From the NCBI GenBank assembly GCA_963511305.1, contig CAUPIJ010000001.1, forward strand, positions 62,001-126,000: a stretch of 64,000 bases of DNA. The letters run 5' to 3'. The stretch comes from Propionimicrobium sp963511305. Lineage in GTDB: Bacteria; Actinomycetota; Actinomycetes; Propionibacteriales; Propionibacteriaceae. The notes under the pieces are model-generated. The model was not told the DNA's origin and ran no database searches. It saw nothing but the letters and a program-made list of their open reading frames with translations. Every line of letters begins with the position of its first letter. The stretch's first letter is position 1. Below are positions 1-11,643 of the stretch, piece by piece. The position numbers were made by a program, and so were the translations under genes.

Positions 1-744
1 GTTTTCGGAGAGATCAGGCGCTAACTTCACGAATAGCGGTAGTGGGCCGGCGGGAGCCAAGTCTTTAGCCCGATCAACTAGGGCTTCGATCAGCGCGCCC
101 AGCGCCTTCTCGTCCTGCAGATTACGTAGGCCTGGGGTATTCGGGCTCGAAATGTTTATCGCAACGTAATCGGCGTAGTCAGCGAGGGTGCTGAGGGCGA
201 ATAGGTAGTCATCGGTAGCGCTGTCCAGCGGCGTCACCTTGTTCTTGCCAATCGAGATGCCTAGTGGCAGGCCCATTATGTTGTTGCCGCGCCTGATGCC
301 GGCGCCTGAGAGCCTTCGGGCCAGCGCCTCGGCGCCCTGATTGTTGAAGCCCATGCGGTTGATGATGCCCTCGGAAGATACCAGCCTGAACAGCCTCGGT
401 TTGTTGTTGCCAGGCTGCGGTCGCGCGGTGATGGTGCCCAATTCTGCGAAGCCGAAACCCAGCCTGCCCCACGCCTTAACCGCGCGGGCATCCTTGTCTA
501 AGCCGGCGGCGACGCCGACCCGTCCTGGGAAGTCAATGCCCGCTACCCTGACCGGGTTGGATTTCTGGCCGATAAGTTTCGATACCAGGTCGAGCACGGT
601 GTCTGGCAGATCACCTAGCAGACGAATCATCTGCTCGTGGATAACCTCGGGGTCACCGTTGTTCGACTTGAACAGCATCGGACGAAGCAGACGCCTGTAA
701 CCGTTCAGCAACAACCGAACGCGAAATTCCTCTGAGCTGATCAT
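1..744 (-). CDS. pyrD: Dihydroorotate dehydrogenase (quinone), partial
   Basis: Oxidises dihydroorotate to orotate in pyrimidine synthesis, passing electrons to membrane quinone. The frame is open to the left edge, so about 248 N-terminal residues are visible and roughly 100 C-terminal residues are missing. The approximately 50-residue N-terminal extension before the core motif VAGIDFPGRVGVAAGLDKDA, together with ELGTIT and the following NKPRLFR, points to class 2 (quinone-linked, membrane-associated) enzymes rather than the cytosolic class 1. NISSPNTPGLR is the conserved FMN/substrate segment. The ATG has AGGAG upstream and lies 8 bp downstream of carB, so it is the last visible gene of the efp-nusB-carA-carB-pyrD unit. 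Confidence 0.95.
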   Translation of the reverse strand, partial: MISSEEFRVRLLLNGYRRLLRPMLFKSNNGDPEVIHEQMIRLLGDLPDTVLDLVSKLIGQKSNPVRVAGIDFPGRVGVAAGLDKDARAVKAWGRLGFGFAELGTITARPQPGNNKPRLFRLVSSEGIINRMGFNNQGAEALARRLSGAGIRRGNNIMGLPLGISIGKNKVTPLDSATDDYLFALSTLADYADYVAINISSPNTPGLRNLQDEKALGALIEALVDRAKDLAPAGPLPLFVKLAPDLSEN

Positions 745-752
745 CGATACTC

Positions 753-4074
<3,322 letters not shown>

Positions 4075-4082
<8 letters not shown>

Positions 4083-5199
4083 TCTGCATTAACCTCACAA
4101 AACGATCGAACAGGTGCTCCGCGTCGTGCGGGCCAGCGGCGGCCTCCGGGTGATACTGCACCGAGAAGGCTCGAAGCTTGCCATTCCTAACCAGCTCAAG
4201 CCCCTCAACCACGTCGTCGTTGAGACAGGTGTGGCTGACCCTCACCTGCCCGAACTCCGTCTCAATGTCCTTGTCAATGGGGACATCCAGAGCGAAACCA
4301 TGATTGTGAGCGGTGATGTCTATCCGGCCGGTCGCCCGTTCGAGCACAGGCTGGTTGATGCCGCGGTGACCGTATTTGAGCTTGTAGGTCTGAAAACCCA
4401 GCGCGCGGCCGAGAATCTGGTTTCCGAAGCAGATGCCAAACAGCGGCAGGCCCTCTTCGAGAGCCTTGCAGGTGAGCTCCACCTCGTGATCTGCGGTGGA
4501 CGGATCCCCAGGCCCGTTCGAGACAAAGAATCCGTCGGACTTAATTGCCGCGACGTCCTCCCAGGATGAGCCTGCCGGAAGTACGTGGGTCTCTATGCCT
4601 CTGGCCGCCAGCTCGCGGAGCGTGTTCGCCTTGATCCCGAGGTCGAGGGCTGCGACGGTGAACCTCTTCTCACCCTGCGCCGGAACCACGTATGGCGTCT
4701 TAGTGGTAACTTCCTTGACCAGATTCGCGCCGGCCATCTGTGGCTGTTCGAGCACCTTGGCGAGCAGCTTCTGCTCGTCGGTATTCACCGAGCTGATGCC
4801 CATGCGCATCGCGCCAGCCTCGCGCAGATGAATGGTCAAAGCCCTGGTATCGATATCGCAGATGCCGACGATACCCTGATTAACCAGCTCCTCTTCGAGC
4901 GAGCGATCGGCCCGCCAATTGCTGACCACCCTAGCTGGATCCCTGACCACGTAGCCCGAAACCCAGATGCGATTCGACTCGTCATCCTGATCGTTCCAGC
5001 CGGTGTTTCCGATGTGCGGGGCCGTAGCCACGACGATCTGGCCGAAATAGCTGGGATCGGTGAGCGTTTCTTGGTAACCGGACATTCCGGTCGAAAAGAC
5101 CCCCTCGCCGAGAGTCTCGCCATGCGCACCGAAGCGTCGGCCACGGAAGACCCGCCCGTCTTCGAGAACCAATAATGCTGGCTGCCGGTTCACATTCAA
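4075..5199 (-). CDS. carA: Carbamoyl-phosphate synthase small subunit
   Basis: Glutaminase subunit that releases ammonia from glutamine and channels it to CarB. It has 374 residues. The class I glutamine amidotransferase triad is intact: Cys257 in GICFGNQ, His350 and Glu352 in YHPEAA. The N-terminal CPSase small-chain domain carries the usual FSTGMSGYQE segment. The chosen start is a TTG with an AAAGGA ribosome-binding site 7 nt upstream; a GTG two codons later is the alternative. It follows nusB by 24 bp. In many actinobacteria pyrR, pyrB and pyrC lie between nusB and carA; here they are absent. Confidence 0.97.
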
Positions 5200-5223
5200 A
5201 GCTGGGTCCTTTCCAAATTGCTG

Positions 5224-5688
5224 TTACTGCTTTGTTCTAACGGCCTTCGCCAACAGGCCGTTCAGGAACTTAACAGAGTTGTCGGTAGAGAATTCGTCAG
5301 CTAGCTCAACCGCCTCGCTGATCACGACGCTAGCCGAGGTGGCAGTGTAGTCGATCTCCCAGATGGCGATGCGCGCAAGGCAGCGGTCGACGGCGGGCAT
5401 CCGCTCGAGTGTCCAGTCGCCGGAGACGCACTCGTCGATGCGCGCGTGGATCGCATCCAAGTTCTCCGCGATACCGTTAATAATCTCTTTGGTGAACGGT
5501 CTGATGCGTTCTGGAACCCTGATCGACTCCGAGGCCAGGACGCCTAGGAGGTCTTCTTGCCGCTGCTCCGCCTGATAGAGGACGTCGAGCGCGGCCTTTC
5601 GTGCCTTGGTGCGGGTGCTGTGATGGCGCTCGGCCATGTCCCTCGAAGAGATTTTCACCGCACCCGGCACGGGCGGGGTCTGACTCAT
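5224..5688 (-). CDS. nusB: Transcription antitermination protein NusB
   Basis: All-helical RNA-binding factor that, with NusE (S10), loads on boxA in rRNA leaders to give antitermination. It has 154 residues. The core starts at STRTKARKAALDVLYQAEQR and ends with SVKFLNGLLAKAV, both typical of the family. The start used overlaps the efp stop codon by one base (TAATG), which favours this upstream ATG. The internal methionine at MAERHHSTRT, 17 residues in, is the alternative. It lies between efp and carA, the classic actinobacterial efp-nusB order. Confidence 0.96.
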   Translation of the reverse strand: MSQTPPVPGAVKISSRDMAERHHSTRTKARKAALDVLYQAEQRQEDLLGVLASESIRVPERIRPFTKEIINGIAENLDAIHARIDECVSGDWTLERMPAVDRCLARIAIWEIDYTATSASVVISEAVELADEFSTDNSVKFLNGLLAKAVRTKQ

Positions 5689-6248
5689 TAGTTAACTCGA
5701 CCCAGGTACTCGCCAGTAGATGTGTTTACCTTCACGCGCTCGCCGGTGGTGATGAACAGCGGAACCTGAATCACGCGACCGGTCTGGAGGGTGGCTGGCT
5801 TGGTGCCGCCGGTGGAACGATCGCCCTGCAGGCCGGGCTCGGTGTAGGTGATCTCCATCTCGACGTTAGCCGGAAGCTCGATGTAGAGCGGATTGCCCTC
5901 GTTGGTGGCAACGTTGACCATCATGCCGTCGAGCAGGAAATCCTTGGAGTCACCGACCATGCTCGCGGGCACAACCAGCTGCTCGTAAGTCTCGGTATCC
6001 ATGAAGACGAAGCCGGTGGCGTCCTCATAGAGGTACTGCATGTCTTTGCGATCCACATATGCCATGTCGATCTTGGTGTCAGCCGGGAACGTCCGATCTA
6101 CGACCTTGCCGTTAACGACGTTGCGGATCTTGGTGCGGACAACCGTGTTGCCCTTGCCCGGCTTGTGGTGCTGGAACCAGAGAACCTGCCATAGCTCACC
6201 GTCGAGGTCGAGAATAGTGCCGTTCTTGATGTCGTTCGTTGTGGCCAC
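5688..6248 (-). CDS. efp: Elongation factor P
   Basis: Binds ribosomes stalled on polyproline stretches and promotes peptide bond formation. It has 186 residues, full length, with three beta-barrel domains: the N-terminal KOW-like domain to about residue 63, an OB domain from about 68, and a C-terminal OB ending GERVKVNTSTGEYLGRV. The tip loop entering the peptidyl-transferase centre reads PGKGN with Lys32 at the apex. Most actinobacterial homologues I know have PGKGP. The start is GTG with AAAGG 7 nt upstream. It is first gene of the efp-nusB-carAB-pyrD unit and has candidate promoters at 6305-6370. Confidence 0.97.
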   Translation of the reverse strand: MATTNDIKNGTILDLDGELWQVLWFQHHKPGKGNTVVRTKIRNVVNGKVVDRTFPADTKIDMAYVDRKDMQYLYEDATGFVFMDTETYEQLVVPASMVGDSKDFLLDGMMVNVATNEGNPLYIELPANVEMEITYTEPGLQGDRSTGGTKPATLQTGRVIQVPLFITTGERVKVNTSTGEYLGRVN

Positions 6249-6304
6249 GAGGATGCCTTTCAGGTAAGTTATCTATTTTGCAGAGGTATTCAACCCAACC
6301 CTGC

Positions 6305-6334
6305 ATTCTAGCGACTGGAAATCTTGATAACCAA
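6305..6334 (-). promoter_or_regulatory. Candidate sigma70-type promoter for efp (proximal)
   Basis: On the minus strand TTGGTT (6329-6334) is separated by 18 bp from TAGAAT (6305-6310). Transcription would start near 6298 and give a leader of about 50 nt before the GTG of efp. The hexamers match the consensus only moderately. Confidence 0.45.
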
Positions 6335-6341
6335 TCGGTTT

Positions 6342-6370
6342 ATTATAAGGCGCGGCAAGGCGCTGATGAA
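6342..6370 (-). promoter_or_regulatory. Candidate promoter for efp (distal, consensus TATAAT)
   Basis: A perfect TATAAT lies at 6342-6347 on the minus strand, with a weak -35 (TTCATC, 6365-6370) at 17 bp spacing. It lies in the 147-bp gap between the paiB-like gene and efp. Its leader would be about 85-90 nt. Confidence 0.4.
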
Positions 6371-6395
6371 ACTCCGGGTTTGTCTAATTGCTCAG

Positions 6396-7073
6396 CTAAG
6401 GCTGATTGCGATCCTGCGCGTCGACCACCAATTCTTCACGGGCCAGGGCGTGCGGCAAGCTGATCTCGCGCAGATACTTCTGCGTCTCCTCGCTATGCCC
6501 GGCTTCAGCGATCGCGTCGGCAAGATTAGAAATATCCCTGGACGAGCGGTTCTGACTCATCTTGGCTTTGCCGATAATCTCGTCGATGCGAATTTCAAGC
6601 CCGACCAGCGCCCGAGTCATCTTAGACAGCTTTTCCGAGCCGATGGAAGAGATGTCCCAGGAGGCGTCGTGTTGGCTAACGAGTTCGCGAAGCGACTGCG
6701 TGATCCACTCCTCGTCGTGGTGGGCGACGAGATTCCCCCGCATGTGGACGGTCACGTAGTTCCAGGTCGGCACCACCTGGGGGCGGCGCAGCAGATCCCT
6801 CTCACTCTGCTCCTGCGGCGTCCATCTCGGGGGCACGTACAGATCTGGGCCGTTGAAGATCACCAAGGCCTGGCCCTCATGTTGCCACTGCTTGTTCACC
6901 CTGGCCACGTGCGCCTTCAGTACGCAGCCGGTTGCCGTCCACTCCACGGAGTACGGCAGGAACGTGGCCTCTAGGCCGTTCTCGCCAACGGTAACCAGGT
7001 CACCAGCGAGCCTCGAGCTCACGAACTCCCTGGCTTGTTCGGCGCTCATCTTGAAGTGGGCTGGCACATACAT
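6396..7073 (-). CDS. PaiB-like FMN-binding negative transcriptional regulator family protein
   Basis: The 225-residue protein begins MYVPAHF, the signature start of the PaiB family, whose founding member in Bacillus represses sporulation and protease genes. Other family hallmarks are LPYSVEW, HVARVNKQW, ALVIFNGPDLYVPP and VPTWNYVTVH, which build a split-barrel FMN-binding fold. The C-terminal half is helical and ends in a polar tail. No DNA-binding helix-turn-helix is evident, so the regulator label is by family name only; a flavin-dependent enzyme is equally possible. It starts 1 bp after the aroB stop and so is the last gene of the aroC-aroK-aroB unit. Its own link to chorismate synthesis is unknown. 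Confidence 0.85.
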   Translation of the reverse strand: MYVPAHFKMSAEQAREFVSSRLAGDLVTVGENGLEATFLPYSVEWTATGCVLKAHVARVNKQWQHEGQALVIFNGPDLYVPPRWTPQEQSERDLLRRPQVVPTWNYVTVHMRGNLVAHHDEEWITQSLRELVSQHDASWDISSIGSEKLSKMTRALVGLEIRIDEIIGKAKMSQNRSSRDISNLADAIAEAGHSEETQKYLREISLPHALAREELVVDAQDRNQP

Positions 7074-7074
7074 G

Positions 7075-8142
7075 CTATCGAAGCGCCTCGTAGCACTCGG
7101 CCAGCGCGTCCTCGTCCGGAGCCTGAACCAGCACCGGCTTTCCGATGGCTTCCAGTCCGATGAAACGCAGGTTGGCTCCCCTAGCCTTCTTGTCCCGGCT
7201 CATGTATTCCCTGAGCTTGGCGTAGGGCGCCTTCGAATAGCTGGTCGGCAGACCCAGACGTTCTAGCAGCTCGCGATGCAGCGCGACCTCATCTGAAGAA
7301 AGTCCGCTGAGTCGATGCGATAACTCGGCGGCAAAGACCATGCCCAGCGAGATGGCCTCGCCGTGGCGCATCTGGAAGTTTTCGAAGAGCTCGATGGCGT
7401 GGCCCATCGTGTGACCGTAGTTGAGTAGCTCTCGACCGATTTTCCCGTCCACCGAGGTGCGTTCGTGAAGGTCTCCGCCGACGACGTCCGCCTTGAAGGA
7501 GATACCAAGGGTGATCAGCTCAGAAAGAGCATCGGTGCCAGGAAGGATGGAGCCCGCAGGACAGTTCTTGATGATCTCAAGGATCCTGTTATTGCGCACG
7601 AAACCGGCTTTGACCACCTCGGCAAGACCGGAGCTGATCTCGCGCTCGGGCAGGCTGGCAAGGATATCTAGATCTGCGAATACCGCCCTGGGCTCATGGA
7701 AGGCGCCCGCCAGGTTCTTGCCCTGAGGAAGGTCGATGCCCGTCTTGCCGCCGACGGCCGCGTCGACCATGCCGAGGATGGTAGTCGGCACGCTCAGATA
7801 GGCAACACCGCGAAGATAGGTGGCCGCGACGAAACCAGCGAGATCCGTGGTGGCTCCCCCGCCGACGCCGATCACCAGATCGTTGCGCGTCAAGCCCGAG
7901 GAGGCGAGCGTCTGCCAGCATTGGTCTAGCGTCTGCACGTTCTTCGCGCGCTCACTATCAGGGATCTCGATAGAGAAGACCTCCGCCTCAATCGACTGAG
8001 CGATGCTGAGCGCGCAGTCGCTGACCGAGGGGGGATAGAAGATGGCCACCCGGCTGGCATCGCCGAGATACTTGCTTACGTCTGCCAATACTCCGTTCCC
8101 GATGAGCACCGGATACGGATTATCTGTCTCTACCTGAATCAC
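7075..8142 (-). CDS. aroB: 3-dehydroquinate synthase
   Basis: Converts DAHP to 3-dehydroquinate, the second step of the shikimate pathway, using NAD and a divalent metal. It has 355 residues. Visible motifs are the NAD-binding GGGATTDLAGFVAATYLRGV, the lysine-rich GGKTGIDLPQGKN, the metal-ligand region SGLAEVVKAGFV, NYGHTMGHAIE and HGEAISLGMVFAA. The start is GTG and overlaps the aroK stop by 4 bp (GTGA), so translation is probably coupled. Confidence 0.97.
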   Translation of the reverse strand: MIQVETDNPYPVLIGNGVLADVSKYLGDASRVAIFYPPSVSDCALSIAQSIEAEVFSIEIPDSERAKNVQTLDQCWQTLASSGLTRNDLVIGVGGGATTDLAGFVAATYLRGVAYLSVPTTILGMVDAAVGGKTGIDLPQGKNLAGAFHEPRAVFADLDILASLPEREISSGLAEVVKAGFVRNNRILEIIKNCPAGSILPGTDALSELITLGISFKADVVGGDLHERTSVDGKIGRELLNYGHTMGHAIELFENFQMRHGEAISLGMVFAAELSHRLSGLSSDEVALHRELLERLGLPTSYSKAPYAKLREYMSRDKKARGANLRFIGLEAIGKPVLVQAPDEDALAECYEALR

Positions 8143-8660
8143 TCTCTAACCTCTTCCCTAGAGATTTTCTCTACGATTTCTGCAACTACCTGCGCTGCCG
8201 TCTTCGAGTCAGTGTCGATGCTCAAGTTCGCCACCTGCTCGTAGAATCCCGCGCGTGCTGCCGAAAGGGTTTTTAGCTTACCGATGGGGTCACCGACCAG
8301 CAGGGGGCGTGTCTCGGCATCACCTATCCGACTTGTTGCCTGCTCAGGCGAGACCTGCAGCCAAACCACTAATTCATCTTCGAGCATCTCCCTGACTACG
8401 GGATTCGTTACGGCTCCGCCGCCCGGAGAAAGCACGGCTTGGCGACTGAGCAGCTTCGCGATGGCCTCTTGCTCGAGCATACGGAAGCCGCTCTCGCCCA
8501 CTTCGGCGAAGATCTGCGTGATCGGCTTGCCGCATGCCGCCTCGATGTACTCGTCGGAATCCAGAAAATGCGTCTTCAACTGATCCGCCAACAGGCGCCC
8601 GACGGTGGTCTTCCCCGATCCGGGAAGACCGACCAGAACGATGGGCAATTTAGAACTCAT
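8139..8660 (-). CDS. aroK: Shikimate kinase
   Basis: Phosphorylates shikimate at the 3-OH with ATP. It has 173 residues, the usual length. The Walker A loop GLPGSGKTT is at residues 11-19, the shikimate-binding LDSDEYIE follows, then GESGFRMLEQEAI with its substrate arginine, and SPGGGAV. It overlaps aroC upstream by 11 bp and aroB downstream by 4 bp. Confidence 0.96.
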   Translation of the reverse strand: MSSKLPIVLVGLPGSGKTTVGRLLADQLKTHFLDSDEYIEAACGKPITQIFAEVGESGFRMLEQEAIAKLLSRQAVLSPGGGAVTNPVVREMLEDELVVWLQVSPEQATSRIGDAETRPLLVGDPIGKLKTLSAARAGFYEQVANLSIDTDSKTAAQVVAEIVEKISREEVRE

Positions 8661-9852
8661 GAATCGAAAGATTTCGGTCGGCTATTTGCCGCAGGTAACC
8701 ACGGTGATTGCGCTGGCACTCAGCGAGGCTGTCGCCGCCGAACTTCTCGTTGACGAGCTCGGCCAAGACGAGAGCCACAGCTGCCTCAGCAACCACACCC
8801 GCCGCTGGAACAGCGCAGACGTCGGAGCGCTGGTGGTGAGCCTTCGCCTCCTCGCCGGTCGAAACGTCGATGGTTTGCAGGGCACGAGGCACGGTGGCGA
8901 TCGGCTTCATCGCGGCGCGCACCCGCAGCACCTCGCCATTGCTCATGCCGCCCTCAACGCCACCGGAGTGTTGGGTGCGACGAATGATCGCGCCGTTAGC
9001 GTCGCGCAGTATCTCGTCATGAGCCTGGCTACCAGGAATGCGGGAAAGCTCAAAGCCGTCGCCGATCTCGACCGCCTTGATCGCCTGAATGCCCATCAGT
9101 GCGGCGGCCAGCTTTGCGTCCAGCTTTCGGTCAGTCTGAGAGTAGCTGCCCAAGCCAGGGGGCAGACCCCAAGCCAAGACCTCGACGACGCCGCCGAGCG
9201 TATCGCCTGCCTTGTGGCATTGCTCGATGCGCTTCTGAATTGCCTCACTAGCCAACGGATCGAAACAACGAACCGGGTCGGCGTCAATAGCGGGCAGATC
9301 GGACATGCGCGGGAACTGCTCGTAGCTGGCATCGATACCGCCCAGGCTAACCACGTGGCTGAGCACCGTAATGCCGAAGCCCTGCGCCAGGTAATTCTGC
9401 GCGACCCTACCGATAGCCACCTTGGCCGCGGTTTCTCTAGCGCTCGCCCGCTCAAGAACCGGACGCGCCTCATCAAAATCGTATTTCTGCATGCCAGCAA
9501 GATCAGCGTGCCCAGGACGCGGCCTGGTTAGCGGCGCGTTCCTGGCTAGCTTGCTGAGCTCCTCCTCATCGACGGGCTCTGGAGACATCACCTGCTGCCA
9601 TTTGGGCCACTCGGTATTGCCGATCATGATCGAAATCGGCGTCCCAATGGTCAGGCCATGGCGGACGCCAGTGAGCATCGTTACTTCGTCGGCCTCGAAC
9701 TTCATGCGCGCACCCCGGCCGGCACCAAGCCGACGCCTGGCCAACGACTCTGAAATATCTTTCGAGGTTACTTTTACGTGAGCAGGAATGCCCTCGATGG
9801 TGGCCACTAGGGCCTTGCCGTGGGATTCCCCGGAGGTGATGTACCGAAGCAT
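8650..9852 (-). CDS. aroC: Chorismate synthase
   Basis: Eliminates phosphate from EPSP to give chorismate, the branch point to Trp, Phe, Tyr and folate; it needs reduced FMN. It has about 400 residues. The conserved N-terminus MLRYITSGESHG fixes the start at 9852; an ATG three codons earlier (9861) is also possible and is 10 bp after the tetR stop. Other motifs are RRRLGAGRGARMKFE, RPRPGHADLAGMQKYDF, ARETAAKVAIG and the C-terminal RSDVCAVPAAGVVAEA. Confidence 0.97.
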   Translation of the reverse strand: MLRYITSGESHGKALVATIEGIPAHVKVTSKDISESLARRRLGAGRGARMKFEADEVTMLTGVRHGLTIGTPISIMIGNTEWPKWQQVMSPEPVDEEELSKLARNAPLTRPRPGHADLAGMQKYDFDEARPVLERASARETAAKVAIGRVAQNYLAQGFGITVLSHVVSLGGIDASYEQFPRMSDLPAIDADPVRCFDPLASEAIQKRIEQCHKAGDTLGGVVEVLAWGLPPGLGSYSQTDRKLDAKLAAALMGIQAIKAVEIGDGFELSRIPGSQAHDEILRDANGAIIRRTQHSGGVEGGMSNGEVLRVRAAMKPIATVPRALQTIDVSTGEEAKAHHQRSDVCAVPAAGVVAEAAVALVLAELVNEKFGGDSLAECQRNHRGYLRQIADRNLSIHEF

Positions 9853-9871
9853 AACCTCCATTATGGCCGAG

Positions 9872-10462
9872 CTATTTGGAAATCGTTACTTGATCTCGCT
9901 GCGCGGCTAGCGCTATCGCTAGGCCGCTCGTCTTCACGACGAGCTTCAGCCGCTCGAAATCCGGCTCGCGCTCCACCTGCATAAATGCGTTCTGCAGAAT
10001 CCCAAGGGTCACCATCGACCAGCGCCTGGCGTCGGCATCATCGGCGACGATTTGCTGCCAGCACGCCGACAGCTCTCCCCACAAGACCGTGTGGGCAAAA
10101 CGCGCAACGTCCTTCGTCGCGGAAGAGTTCTTGGCTGTATGCGAAACGTTCATAAACCAGCTGTGGCCGGTAATTTTGGCCTGCGCCAGATTGGTTTCGA
10201 GCCAGACCACCAACCGGTCAATCGGATCGGTAACGCCCTCCAATGCCTTGGCGATCGATTCCTCCCAAGCAGGCAGATAACGCGAGAGCACCAGACCCCT
10301 GAGGTCGTCGACCGAGTCGACGTATCTGTAGATCGAGTTGCGCGCGATACCGGCTGCCGAGCTGACCTCGGCCGCAGTGAGTTTGCGCCCGGAGCGAAGA
10401 ATCCGGTCGGCGCTGTCGATCAGAGAATCGAGCACCTTCTCGCGATGGCTTTTAGCATCCAT
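9872..10462 (-). CDS. TetR-family transcriptional regulator
   Basis: The 196-residue protein has the TetR layout. An N-terminal helix-turn-helix (about residues 25-52) contains LTAAEVSSAAGIARNSIYRYV followed by the DDL of helix 4. A helical C-terminal domain would bind a ligand and dimerise; it shows no conserved sequence I can assign to an effector. It overlaps the end of mltG by 11 bp and ends 10-19 bp before aroC, so it is cotranscribed within an alaS-ruvX-mltG-aro unit. In many actinobacteria this slot between mltG and aroC is held by aroE. Its targets are unknown. Confidence 0.9.
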   Translation of the reverse strand: MDAKSHREKVLDSLIDSADRILRSGRKLTAAEVSSAAGIARNSIYRYVDSVDDLRGLVLSRYLPAWEESIAKALEGVTDPIDRLVVWLETNLAQAKITGHSWFMNVSHTAKNSSATKDVARFAHTVLWGELSACWQQIVADDADARRWSMVTLGILQNAFMQVEREPDFERLKLVVKTSGLAIALAAQRDQVTISK

Positions 10463-11642
10463 CGTGATCCCTGCAGTACTGCTGGAAGATCTTCACGTTC
10501 TTCAAATGCTCTTCGTCGGTCTCGGCGAAACGAGTCTCGCCGGTTTCCATGTTCACGGTCACGAAGAACATGTAGTTGCCCTTGCTCGGGTTGAGCGCGG
10601 CCTCGAGAGCCGTCCTGCCCGGATTACAGATGGGCCCAGGAGGCAGACCCTCGTACTTGTAGGTGTTGTATGGCGAATCGATGTTTCGCTGCTCGTCTGA
10701 GGTCATCACTGTCTCGCCGCTGTCCCCGACCGCGTAGTGAACGGTGGAATCCATTCGCAGCTTCATGCCGTCCTTTAGCCGGTTGTAGATGACCTGCGCG
10801 ACGTCGGGGGCCTGCTCGGGGTGCCTGATCTCCTTCTCGATGATAGAAGCGATAGTCACGATCTCGTGCGGGCTGTAACCGAGTTCATCGGCCTTTTTCT
10901 CCAGATCAAGCTGAGCGGCGTTGCTAGCGAATTCCTCGGTCATCTGTTTGAGGATCCCCGTGGGACTCGGGTCGAGGCTGTAATCGTAAGTCTGCGGGAA
11001 AAGATATCCCTCGGCAGACTGCGCGTAAGACGGCAGCCCAATCTCGCTGCTCTCCATCGCGGTGTTTACCTCGTCATAGGAGACGCCAAGATTCTCAGAA
11101 ATCAGATTGGCCACCTGAGTGTTCCGCAGCCCCTCCCTGAAGGTGATGTTGTCTCGAAGCCGATTGCTTGGATCGATCAGGATCTCCAGCGCATCCTCGG
11201 CCTTCATCTGCTTTAGCATCTTGTAGCTGCCGACCTGAATAGTGTTCGACCGCTCGTCACGCTTGGCAGCTCTGACGAATGCCTTTTGTGAAGCGACGAC
11301 GTCTTCATTGACCAGTTCATCGCCGATTTCCCAGGCAGTCCAACCCTGCTGGATAGAGACGACGACCTCACCGCTGCCGGGGCCCGGATAGTCAGTCGCG
11401 GCGTTTGCTCGCCAAAACTCCATGGCCTTAACGAAGGCGAAAGAGCCGCCACCTAAGACGATCGCCAGAGAGATGCCTACCGCGATCAGGCTCTTGCGGC
11501 GGCTTTTCCTTTTGCTCGCCCGCTGCCTCTCTTTAGGCATCTTGGAGCTGTTTTGCATGGCCTGCTCGAGAAAATTCTCGTTCTCCCTGCTGCCTCGCTT
11601 CGGCGAATACTTTTCCACTGGGCTATCTCCGCTTCTAGTCAT
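10452..11642 (-). CDS. mltG: Endolytic murein transglycosylase MltG
   Basis: Membrane-anchored lytic transglycosylase of the YceG family that cuts nascent glycan strands and so terminates their polymerisation. It has 396 residues. A basic cytoplasmic N-terminus of about 50 residues (KKSRRKS-like) is followed by one membrane segment (LIAVGISLAIVLGGGSFAFV). The extracellular part has a LysM-like subdomain and a catalytic domain with the essential Glu in ASIIEKEI, then DSTVHYA and the conserved SPYNTYKYEGLPPGPICNPG. It lies between ruvX (1 bp gap) and tetR (11 bp overlap), in the conserved alaS-ruvX-mltG order. Confidence 0.96.
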   Translation of the reverse strand: MTRSGDSPVEKYSPKRGSRENENFLEQAMQNSSKMPKERQRASKRKSRRKSLIAVGISLAIVLGGGSFAFVKAMEFWRANAATDYPGPGSGEVVVSIQQGWTAWEIGDELVNEDVVASQKAFVRAAKRDERSNTIQVGSYKMLKQMKAEDALEILIDPSNRLRDNITFREGLRNTQVANLISENLGVSYDEVNTAMESSEIGLPSYAQSAEGYLFPQTYDYSLDPSPTGILKQMTEEFASNAAQLDLEKKADELGYSPHEIVTIASIIEKEIRHPEQAPDVAQVIYNRLKDGMKLRMDSTVHYAVGDSGETVMTSDEQRNIDSPYNTYKYEGLPPGPICNPGRTALEAALNPSKGNYMFFVTVNMETGETRFAETDEEHLKNVKIFQQYCRDHDGC

Positions 11643-11643
11643 A

